Shown: one piece after another, positions 54,594 to 64,000 of the stretch | Position numbering within the stretch: the first letter of the stretch is position 1 | How the letters are laid out: every line of letters begins with the position of its first letter | Assembly (NCBI RefSeq): GCF_000002425.4 | Contig: NC_037274.1 | Location: 208,937 to 272,936, forward strand | Direction of reading: 5' to 3' | Origin: Physcomitrium patens | Lineage: Eukaryota > Streptophyta > Bryopsida > Funariales > Funariaceae | Length of the DNA stretch: 64,000 nt | Translations under genes and position numbers: made by a program | Notes under the pieces: model-generated | The model's database searches: none | What the model was told of the DNA's origin: nothing | Seen by the model: the letters and a program-made list of their open reading frames with translations, nothing else

Positions 54594-55016
54594 TTATATA
54601 TAGATGAAGTCCAAGATACGCCACATTGTATTTGCCACATACTTTGATCTTTGTTCTGTTCAAAGGTAGTTGATAGGTTCCTTCAACCATCAATAATGTC
54701 CCATACTAGGACAAGAAGCTCACCCTGATATTTGATTATTAGTGAGGCCTTCATAACTTCCTTCAAATACAACATTAATAACACCATAAAGAGTGGTTCC
54801 TATCTCTAAAAGTATCACTAAATATTGGGAGTCCCTTCTAAGGTCATGGTATCAAACACGTTATATCTCACCATCTATTTTAGGAAGAACATGTCATTTT
54901 TTAAGATCTTCATCTCGATTTTGCTGTCTTAAAGGTTGTGATGGTTACAATATCTCATCTGATAACTCAACAAATAATAGATTTTGAGTTGAATCTCTTG
55001 GTTATTGGTTCTCCAT
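54594..55016 (-). pseudogene. ORF3 of element 5
   Basis: ATG 55016 to TAA 54594, again exactly 141 codons, with several in-frame stops. The segments LVILLEIGTT and GSYEGL are readable; the core reads MGHY, stop, WLKEPINYL. It is kept at full length although protease and integrase are gone. Confidence 0.6.
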
Positions 55017-55114
55017 CTCCTAAGTACTAAAAAATCTAAAGAAACAATAGTATAAGATAGAATGAAATCTTCATTGGACTTGCTTTGCTTTATAGCAAAT
55101 AATTTCTTAAGTCT

Positions 55115-55350
55115 TCATCTTGATTTTGATGGATGTCGTTGATGAAAAGTTTTAACTTTGATTGATGTATTTGCTAGATTCTTAGATGGCTTCCATGTGC
55201 ATTCATTAATAACATATCTATGTAAATATACGAGATATTTTAACCTATTTTGGTGCCACCTTGAATCTAAGACTTCTTCCACCTTAAATTCTTTATTATT
55301 ATCCTCTTCTATAGGAGGTGGAGGTATTTGTCTCCTTTTTTGTAAGAAGT
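55115..55350 (-). pseudogene. Chromodomain remnant of element 5
   Basis: The minus strand reads PPPPIEEDNNKEFKVEEVLD, then KYLVYLHRYVINECTWKPSK, then VKTFHQRHPSK. This is the pol C-terminus, joined directly to RNase H sequence after loss of integrase. Confidence 0.75.
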
Positions 55351-55359
55351 TCTTTGTCT

Positions 55360-56400
55360 AAGATTTCATAATTAATCTTGACTGCTGAAAATTTTCTTGA
55401 ATAAAAAGCTATATGATGAAGTTTGCCATCTGCCTCTATTTATGATAAGACTGCACCCAAGGCAAAGTCAAATGTATATGTCTTTATAAAAAATGCTTTG
55501 AAAAAGTCGATTTGATGCAAGATTGATATAGAAATAAAAGCTTTATTCAAAATTTCAAATGATGCTTCTCTTCTTTACTCCACTCGAGCTTGTTTTTACA
55601 AGTTAAGTATGTAAGTAGCATTATAATTTGAGAAAAGTTCTTGATGAAGATCCTATAGTAATTAGCAAATTTTAAAAAGTATTATATAAATCTTACTATT
55701 TTTAGAGTCTTTTAGTCTAGGATTGTCTGAACTTTTTGACGATCCATCATTAAATCATTGTTTGAAATGATGTATCCTAAAAAGTCAACTTGGATAGTAT
55801 AGAATACATACTTTTTTATCTTTGCATCCAATCCAACATCTCTAAATTTTTATAACACACAACAAATATGAATTTTATATTCTTTTATATTTTTAGAATA
55901 AATTAAAATATTATCTAAGTAATAGATAATAAAATTATCTACAAATTCACAAAAAATATCATTCATAAGATGTTGTAAAGCAGCTAGTGCATTCGTGAGT
56001 CCAAATGGCATGACGTTATATTCAAAGTGTCTATACCTTGTTCAAAATATAATCTTCTATTTATCTCTTTTTTTAATACAGAGCAGGTTGTATGCTCTTC
56101 ATAGGTCTATTTTTGTATAGATCTTAGCTTGATTCACTTGATCAAGAGGTCCAAATATCAAAGACAAAAGATATCTATTCTTGATGGTAATCTTATTAAG
56201 TCCTTAATAATCTATGCATATTTGCACTGATTCATCTTTTTTCTTCACAAATAAGATAGAAGCTATTACAAGAGATTTTGAATGGCATATGAAATTCTTG
56301 ACCAAGTTTTCATCAATGTACTTCTTGAGTTCAGATAAATTAAGCATCAATTTCTTTACTTTATATTGTAATCCATTTAGAAATTGGCTGATGAATGGTG
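55360..56400 (-). pseudogene. RT and RNase H remnant of element 5
   Basis: The minus strand shows [49 protein letters not shown] and RNase H (FALGAVLS..., INYEI). Stops and frameshifts are frequent. Confidence 0.8.
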
Positions 56401-56962
56401 CATCATCCCAAATGATATTTGTCGCTAATTATCAAAATTGTAAAGCATATAATGTCATTGATCAAATGTCTTATTGCAAGATACAAATCTTGTTGGTTAC
56501 AAGACGGATTGCATCATGTTCTCCATACATAGATCAAAACTTTGCTAAGAATGCTTCCAAATTATTCAATATTGAATCACGTCATTCAAGAAATGATGAA
56601 AACCATGATAAAACAAAACTTGAAAGTAGTGTTTCAATAAACTAGAATTCTCTTCCTTGAGTTGGATAACTTTGAGGTTGTAGTTCAATCACCAATTGTA
56701 CGTGATTAATAAATCCTTGAAATTTAGATCTTGTGACATCAAACTTCTCAAACAATCCAATTTTTGATTCTTTGAAACTTAAACAATGTTCCATTGTAAG
56801 AGCAATAATATGGCTTGATGTAAATTTTGAAGCAACTCCAATGATCTTTATATCTTCATTGCCTAATAATCTTGTTGCTCCTTGTGGTCGTAGAGAAAAT
56901 TGATGTATTGCAAGTTTTAATTCTCTCATTTGCTCTTGCATTTGAACCATTGCACTTTTCAT
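56401..56962 (-). pseudogene. gag remnant of element 5
   Basis: The frame begins MKSAMVQMQEQMRELKLAIH, equal to codons 8 onward of element 2 gag. It continues through KFDVTRSKFQGFINHVQLVI. The C-terminal third with the zinc knuckle is deleted. Confidence 0.8.
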
Positions 56963-57038
56963 TTCAACAAGCTCTATTATGCTAGCACAATAAAAGAAAG
57001 GTGTCTATTCTTACAAAATACAATATTCAAAAATCAAG

Positions 57039-57040
<2 letters not shown>

Positions 57041-57066
<26 letters not shown>
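57041..57066. repeat. Poly(A) run
   Basis: About 26 A residues in the leader region of element 5. Confidence 0.9.
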
Positions 57067-57069
<3 letters not shown>

Positions 57070-57189
57070 AAAAATAATATCAATTTAGAAGAGGATAATC
57101 TGTAAATTCTAATATGCTTATGTCTTATCAAGAGAAAGGGATAATTTACTTTTAATCAAGAAAAGATAAAGCTCTGATATCATATGTGT

Positions 57190-57200
57190 ACTCTTATCAA
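57190..57200 (-). promoter_or_regulatory. Predicted self-priming site of element 5
   Basis: Plus strand ACTCTTATCAA, two bases from the LTR. The transcript start region reads ACTTTTGTCAA (9 of 11 match), as expected for an old copy. Confidence 0.5.
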
Positions 57201-57202
57201 TC

Positions 57203-57747
57203 TGTCAAAGACACAAATTAGAAAAAGATGCATAAAGTTGTAAAATCTATATCAAAAGAAAAGTGAAAAAATAAAAGAAAGTATGTATATTTAAGGAAGA
57301 ATTGGAATGGCTATTGCCAAAGACTAGAAAACAAAAGACTCTTGAAATTAGACTAAAAACTAAGAACGGAATTGACAAAAGTGAAAAAGGCCTCACTCTT
57401 GCCTCTATATACACTACTTAACTAAGAAATAAGTGGCGACATGCTATAGGACCTCTAATACACATCCAATTTGCAGAACATATGTCTAATTTGTAAGGCG
57501 AGTTTCTTAGGTGTATGCCATATGTCCAACTTCTACTATAAGTGGTCAACATGTTGACACGTGGCCTCTTTGTTGGCCAAGTTTTCAAGCTACTAATCAC
57601 CTATAGACATGTATAAAGGCAAAGTAGCATTTTTAAAGCTTCTAGGAAGCTTTTCACAAGATATTATCATATTTATCTACTTTGACTTACTTCTATATAT
57701 TCTTATTATCTAGATAATCATCAAGATAAATATAAATATCCGTGATA
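57203..57747 (-). repeat. 5' LTR of element 5
   Basis: 545 bp, matching 54009-54552. Confidence 0.88.
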
Positions 57748-57752
57748 GTAGA
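57748..57752. repeat. Target site duplication GTAGA, right copy
   Basis: Matches 54004-54008. Confidence 0.88.
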
Positions 57753-57945
57753 TCATCTACCAATTTCACATAATTCTTCAAAGTATAAACTTTTGATATT
57801 TTTCAAAATTCAAAGTCACCTCAAAACAACCTTGACTTTGCAAAGCCTTTATAAAGTTATTACAAATTCAAATCACTCAAAATCAATGCTTAAAAAACTT
57901 TCATCTTATTTGTTTTCAAATTTTGTTTCTTATTGAGATACCTAT
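57753..57945. repeat. AT-rich dispersed repeat, copy A (right part)
   Basis: This resumes the repeat interrupted by element 5. Blocks such as AAAGTCACCTCAAAACAA and CCTTTATAAAGTTATTA have counterparts at 60890-60960. Confidence 0.6.
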
Positions 57946-59929
57946 TTCTTAAGACTATATAAATTAAAAAATTATACATTATAAAAATAACTTATTTCAA
58001 AACTTAAAGATACTCATATATATCTAGAATGCTATAATTCTAAGTATTAATGAGTAGTTAAGTACTTCTTATTCTAATTGAATATGCTTGGTTGTATTCA
58101 ATATTTTGCATTATTTAGATGAGTGTCTTCAGTAGTTATCATCTTTTACAAATTCAATGTGCCTTGGTATTGATAGCATTACAATAATAGTTAATAGTTT
58201 ATTATGTTACAAACCTCTTTCTTTTCTAAAAGAGCTAGAACTTAGAGATCGTTGGTTACTAATTAAACTTATAATACTCAATTTTTGTAAAGCTCATTCT
58301 TAGATAATGGTTTGAAATGAAAAAATTGTCTTTATTATCAATTCATCAAAATCATGATTTCATAAAAAAGAATATAAAGATATTGTTAAAGGAAGATTAA
58401 CCACCGACTCTTTGTACTAAATACTACAAGCAAAGCTAGAGATGCAAAAGAGCTCTTTAAAATTATTTGTAAAAGACCAAATGTAAGTAATAAAATAACC
58501 AACTAATAACAATATTGGTATTGGAGTGACTACAAAATTATTCTTTGTAATTGGAGTGCATATGAAAGCTTGTTGAATTAAAATTTGCACTTTTAGGTAC
58601 AATTTTTTTGTTTCAATAACCTATGAAAGCCATTTAAGTCCATAAATTATATTAAAATATTACAATGTATTATTTTTATATTTTTTAAATTAATCTTATT
58701 TATAAGAAATATCATTTTATTCTTTTTTATGAAAATATAGATGAATTCTATTAATAAATATTTAAGATACTTTTTGATGTTAGGTGATTGATATACTTGC
58801 ATAACCACTAGCAATTTTTAAAGTGACATACCAAAGTTTGTCACCATGTGATAGATGAGAAAATTAAGTTCAAAAAGCAAGAACTTTTGTAATTTAGATC
58901 TACAAACATGTTTAACTTTTTAATTTTAAATTTAAAAAATCGAAAAAATGGTCTTTTGAAGATTAGCAAAAAAAATTTTAAAAAATAAAAAATAAAATTA
59001 AATATAAGAGCCAAATTTAATTAAAATAACCAACTCTGTAATGTTTCAATGTACAAGCTATTGCTGACCACTTTACTTAAGGATAATAGAATAATATTTC
59101 ATAAGATAAAATTTTAAATTATTTAATCTTTGGTCTTAATTTGGTATTTTTTTGGATTTCCATATATTTTTAATGGTATACATTTGTAATAGAGGAATCA
59201 TTGGCTTACAAAAATATTAATCAAAAGTTGGATTAAATTTCCATAAATTATAGATGCACCATTGAATCACCATAGAATTGAAATTGTGAAGCAAAATAGT
59301 TCAAAATTAAAACTTATATATATAAAGTACTAAAATTTTGATATAAATTTGTATATTTTACAACCATATAGATTTAATGTGTTGCTTAACCAATTCTTGT
59401 AGATTAAAACATCCTAGTATATTATCAAATGACTTGCATGGACTTATATAATTATAGAGCATAGTGCCATTACCTAAATACATACTATAACAACATTGTT
59501 TGTTTGTTTGTTTGTTTTTCACTTTTTTATGGAATAAATGGATGAAACTTTCTTATAAAGAAGATTAAATTACAAGTGCCCTAACCATATTTAGACATAG
59601 CAAAATGGTACAACCATTGAACTTCTCAAACTAGGGTTAGTACTTATTAAGTTTTAATTAGGATGAACAATGTTCTATGAATCAAAAATCTTATTAGTAC
59701 ATAAAATTTTTTAAAATCTTCAATTCACTTTGCTAATCTTGTTTATTATTTTTGTTGACATATCTAGATCTTAGCTTATGCCAACTAACTATTGTCAATC
59801 ACAATTAGATAATATTTTTTATAAAACTCAAATGAGATTTAGTGGATTTCATTAAAAGATATATTGTTATTTTTCATCCAAAGGTCCTAATTAATGATTC
59901 TTTTGAGGACCAACTATTAACAATTGAAT
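57946..59929. other. AT-rich intergenic DNA, no gene seen
   Basis: Stops in all frames; a (GTTT)n run at about 59497-59517. Confidence 0.6.
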
Positions 59930-61030
59930 CTTAAACAAATTCCAATGAAATCTTAACAATATCGATGAAGCTTTAATTAAATTAAAAAAAAAATTAAAAA
60001 AATTACAAAATAAATATTAACAAATCATAAATTAATCTTATAAAAATATATATAATAAAAAATTCTAAATAAATGATAAAATTTAAAATAATTAAAATAA
60101 AAATTCTAAATAAATTCTAATTAAATCCTAATTTAATACTAAATATATCTTAATAATATCCTAAACCAATTTTAATAAAATTCTAATCAAAACTTAAATA
60201 GCCTGAAGAAAATCTTAAATCCTAAATCAAATCCTAAAAAAGTCTTAAGCAAATCTTTAATCTTAAATCAAATCTTAACTAAATTCTAAATCCTAAGCCA
60301 AATCTAAATAAAATCCTAATCAAACCTTAAATCTTAAATGAACTCTTATTTAATCTCATGGAAAATTGAAACCTCAATAATTAATAATATAATTATTAAT
60401 TTTAACTCAAAATTTATATACCTTTTAATTACTAAATTTACAATAAATTAAAGCAATTTAAAGAAGCTTTAACTTATCAAATAGAAGATATACCTTAAAA
60501 TTTGCTTGAATATTGGAGAGCTTCCTTTTCCAACTTTGGTTCCAATCTCTTAATGCTGATATTTCTAAATTATATTTTTCAATTGATTTCAAAATTTAGA
60601 AAGTTGTTAAAAATCAAGTCAATTATTATTGTAAAAATATTAATTCAATCCAACTAGCAAATTGTTATATATCTTAGAAATCTTTACTTGTCTTCTAAAC
60701 TTCAATTCATAAGATCCTAATATATTTGAATTCCAACAACCTTTAAACAAACTATTAGATCAAATTCAAACTTATGACACAAAGTCAATAGAATATTAAT
60801 TATACAATCACAAGTTTTTATCCATCCAATATTTATCAACCTCATACAATTTTTTAAAATATAAATTCTTTATATTTCTTAAAATCCAAAGTCATTTAAA
60901 AAATAATCGTAATATTACAAAGCTTTTATAAAGTCAGTAAAAACTCAAATCATTTAAAATTAATACTCATAAAACCTTTCAAAAGTTTTTTTTCAAACCT
61001 TATTCTTTAATCAACCAAAAAATCCCAAAA
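59930..61030. repeat. AT-rich dispersed repeat, copy B (uninterrupted)
   Basis: It begins with the same AAATYCTAAAT-type array and continues through all the blocks of copy A without the chromovirus, so it is a related empty site. No coding potential. Confidence 0.65.
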
Positions 61031-63421
61031 TTATTATAGATGCTTAATTTAGTGCCTCAAGATTTGATTTTGATCCAAATTCATAACTAATTCTCTATAG
61101 GTATCAATTCTTAGTTTCTCAAGACAATTTTTGTTAAAATTTCCTTTCAATTATTTTTTAAAGATGTCTATATAAATTACTTTTCATATTTATTTTGATC
61201 TAATTCATTTATGATACTTTAAAGTAAATAGAAGTATTTTTTTTATTAAAAGATAATATTAATACTTATTAATTTTTATTACCTTCTTATCTATTATCTA
61301 TATTTTTAAGATATCTTTTTATAATATTTTCATTTAAGCTCTTCTATATTATAATATTTCTTTTAATCTTTTATGTAATAGTTATCTTACAATACAATAA
61401 CATCTAATTAAATAAAAATTTATTTTAAATTCGGAAGGAAGGTATTGTCATGGTGGATCAATGTTCTACTTATTATGAAAGGTATGTGTGATTTTATATT
61501 AAATAAAAAGCCTTATAAAGTCAAGTTACTAGTGAGATAATTTAGTAATTATTTAATGTTAGTTTCCTACAACCAAACTTGCTTTGCAAATGAGCATTTC
61601 CAAAATCTATGGATAGACGTTTCTTTTATAACCCACATGTATATAGAATAGATTAATTGACCTTGGCACTCATTTTCTCTCTCTCCATGCATTTATTACA
61701 ACTGCCATATGCCAAAGTAGCCACAACAATTCAACTTCTTTCTTTGTCATTTCTTTGTTTCAAATATTAAACCAACATCATTTAAATATAAAAAGATAAA
61801 TTCTAACCTATTTACATTTAATGATGGATAGGATCTTATATTGATGGTATAAAAAAAATCACCCAAGCTTAGTGGAGTAATTCATAAATGGTGTGATTTT
61901 GTTTATATTAAGTATATAATTGTTGTTCAAAACTAGACTTTTTGACATATAACAAAGGAAGATTCTATATAAGGCAATCAATATGTCCATAAAAGAAAAA
62001 AATGCTTAATTTTTTTGGCCCTTTCTTAACTTCCACCATCCATATTTATCTACATATCTCTATATTATTAAATGTCATGTCTTTCCATTCGACAATACAA
62101 TAATTGGATGCCATCAAAGATTTTCTTTGCACTATTATAAAAGTAAATGTTATGATAATGATCTTACATGTCATATTATATAAAATGATGGAAGAGTGAA
62201 TTTGTCCTACACTTGGCTAGAATATAGTAGTAGACTTACATACTATGTAAATTATCTATATTATTGTTATTTGTATACTATGACTCCACCTATTTTTTGG
62301 GTTGTATGAGGAGCTTGCTATTCAAATCAACAATCTCTATAACTATTCTAAAATGTTTAGAATTCCAATCTATGCACCCTTCTTCTTAGCTACAAGATTA
62401 AATTATGCCTACATCATCTAAAATGTGAAAAATTTATCACTAGCCTATATATCTTTATACTTTTGGATTCTACTATAATAGAATATTGTGACATAAGCTT
62501 TTGAAAAGCCAAGACCTATGAACACAATCATTAGGCCAATTTAATAGCTCTTTAAGGTGTATTAAAGGGACAAAAGTTAAGCATGGTAAAAGAACTTTCT
62601 ATGGTGATAGCACATTATTCCACATCTTGAAGTCTTGTTGTTAATGGTGACTTTATAACATAAAATATTTAAGGATAGGTTTCTATCAACTCTTCCTATA
62701 TGGTTGAAAATTTTATAATTGGTACCACAATAGTACTTGTAAATTGGACTAACCTAGCTCTATAACATTGATGAATTATTTGGTCATTAAAGTTAACACT
62801 TCATCCATGGAATATATCAAGTTGAGGCCACCATTATCCCTTGATTGACAACACTATATCCAACTCACCTTGGCATAAGATCATTAGATCAATTCATTTG
62901 CCAAGAATTTTTTTAAAGATAGCTTGATTTTTATTATGCCTCTTTTGATTCTACTTCAAATTGATTAAAAAAATAAATAAATAAATAAATAAATTGAAAA
63001 TAATACATTATCAACAACCATGCTTTGACTTATGAAATTGATCTTTGTTGTATATTAATGACTTAGCTTTTTATTATTGTGTTGTTATAAAAAAGTGTCA
63101 ATGTTTATTATAATTAAAGAAGTATTGAAGGGAACAATAAGAAGTTTATACATTTGGCTCTTTTCTGCTTATGTAACTATTAAATGCTCCATCCATTATA
63201 ATTTTGATGAGCCATCATTAGCATTTTTGTATTTATTAGACTTATTTTAATTGAATAAAAGTCCAAATACAATAGAAGATATGTCTAAGAGATATATCAT
63301 ATTATGTATAGAGCCTTTTTTTTTTAAGCAAAGTGAATAGGATATGAATTCTGTATTGCATAACAATTTGTTACTTTAAACCTAATAAGAACTTTATATC
63401 ATGCATAATACTAGGAGCAAC
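61031..63421. other. AT-rich intergenic DNA, no gene seen
   Basis: No ORF with coding character. (AAAT)n run at about 62968-62992. Confidence 0.6.
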
Positions 63422-63513
63422 TGTCACGAACATACTCATGTAAGCCAATAATTACATATATAAATAGATAGAAGTAAGTAAAAGTAGATAAAAATAAGTT
63501 AATTCTATAGTAT
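63422..63513 (+). repeat. Truncated LTR of the element 2/4 family
   Basis: It starts TGTCACGAACATACTCATG and follows the first 90 bp of the element 4 LTR closely, then breaks off into unrelated sequence with a TA/TG microsatellite. Confidence 0.8.
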
Positions 63514-64000
63514 ATACTCTAGATTTATGCATATATATATGTGTGTGTGTGTGTATGTACTAAATGAGGTTATTTCATATAAGAAGGATATTTAATATCA
63601 AAAATTGGGGCTTTTAACATTAAATTAAAAAGAATTATATTAAAAATAGTTTCAAATATATAAATTTGATCCTCAAATTCTTTAGAAAGATCAATTTTTT
63701 ATATTTCATTTATGTATTAAATTATTTATTATAAAATGGCTCCTAAAACTATTAAGTATTGTGCAAAACATGTTGTAAGTGAATAAAAAAATTATATTTA
63801 TATAAATATAAATATAAATATGTATATATGAGTAATTTTAAATTAAATTAATTTTTTAATATGATTTTTTTGATTTATCAATTAATGCAAAATAAATATT
63901 TAAATATTAAAATATTTTATCAATGTAATGCTACAAAAATCTAATATATGCCATATAAATACAAAGTTATTGTCCATCTAATATTTTTATATTTTCATTA
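63514..64000. other. AT-rich DNA with TA/TG microsatellite
   Basis: A TA then TG dinucleotide run at about 63530-63554, then AT-rich sequence to the window edge with nothing recognisable. Confidence 0.6.

Larger units (their letters stand above)
54009..57747 (-). mobile_element. Element 5: internally deleted chromovirus of the element 2 family, 3739 bp
   Basis: LTRs of 544 and 545 bp with identical GTAGA duplications. On the minus strand it keeps the priming site, gag N-terminal half, RT-RNase H, the C-terminal chromodomain, ORF3 and PPT. It has lost the gag knuckle, the protease and the whole integrase core. Many stops. It resembles the lineage of elements 2 and 4. Confidence 0.9.

Noticed and set aside
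1-64000. CRISPR arrays, tRNA or rRNA genes, bacterial operons, viral or toxin genes
   Set aside because: None seen. The repeats present are LTRs, microsatellites and tandem duplications.

Overview
The window looks like nuclear DNA of a land plant, most likely a bryophyte such as a moss. It has spliced nuclear genes for a plastid-targeted thylakoid thioredoxin (HCF164) and a ribosome-biogenesis factor (RRP15). The rest is AT-rich, gene-poor DNA filled with chromodomain Ty3/gypsy (chromovirus) and Ty1/copia LTR retrotransposons. No bacterial, organellar, CRISPR or tRNA/rRNA features were seen. The species cannot be fixed from the sequence alone.

Layout. 1-2343 (+): last eight exons of an RRP15-like gene, cut by the left edge. 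2.3-5.5 kb: flanking DNA with simple repeats and a doubtful ORF. 5543-8610 (-): a deletion-derivative copia element with both LTRs, PBS and PPT but no reverse transcriptase. 9121-11445 (-): HCF164, four coding exons, possibly with a further 5' exon near 12.2-12.37 kb. 14189-20723 (-): near-complete chromovirus (element 1) with perfect GTGGG target duplication, inserted near a gene-like relict. 21.5-25.0 kb: AT-rich DNA. 25044-42988 (-): an old chromovirus (element B, TSD CCTAT) hosting two younger insertions: a copia element (25470-31157, -) and a young chromovirus (element 2, 36284-42656, +, TSD CTAGC) with an uninterrupted 1162-codon pol. 44437-51831 (+): a decayed relative of element 2 (element 4) with a 1.3-kb foreign insert. 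54009-57747 (-): an internally deleted relative (element 5, TSD GTAGA) sitting in an AT-rich repeat whose uninterrupted second copy is at about 59.93-61.03 kb. 63422-63513: a stub of the same LTR family.

How the elements work. The chromoviruses share one plan: LTR, a predicted self-priming site two bases inside the LTR, gag with a CCHC knuckle, pol in the -1 frame (protease, RT, RNase H, integrase, chromodomain), then an extra small ORF ('ORF3'), PPT and LTR. Two features stand out. (1) In every chromovirus copy the first 11 nt of the predicted transcript are complementary to the site just inside the 5' LTR. The two families use different sequences but keep the complementarity, which points to Tf1-type self-primed reverse transcription. 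(2) ORF3 downstream of pol is kept in five copies from diverged families, and is exactly 141 codons in three of them. Other leads are a heat-shock-element array in the element 1 LTR, a half-tRNA-type primer site in the nested copia element, and an inverted repeat straddling each chromovirus start site. All similarity statements are by-eye reading; no searches were run.
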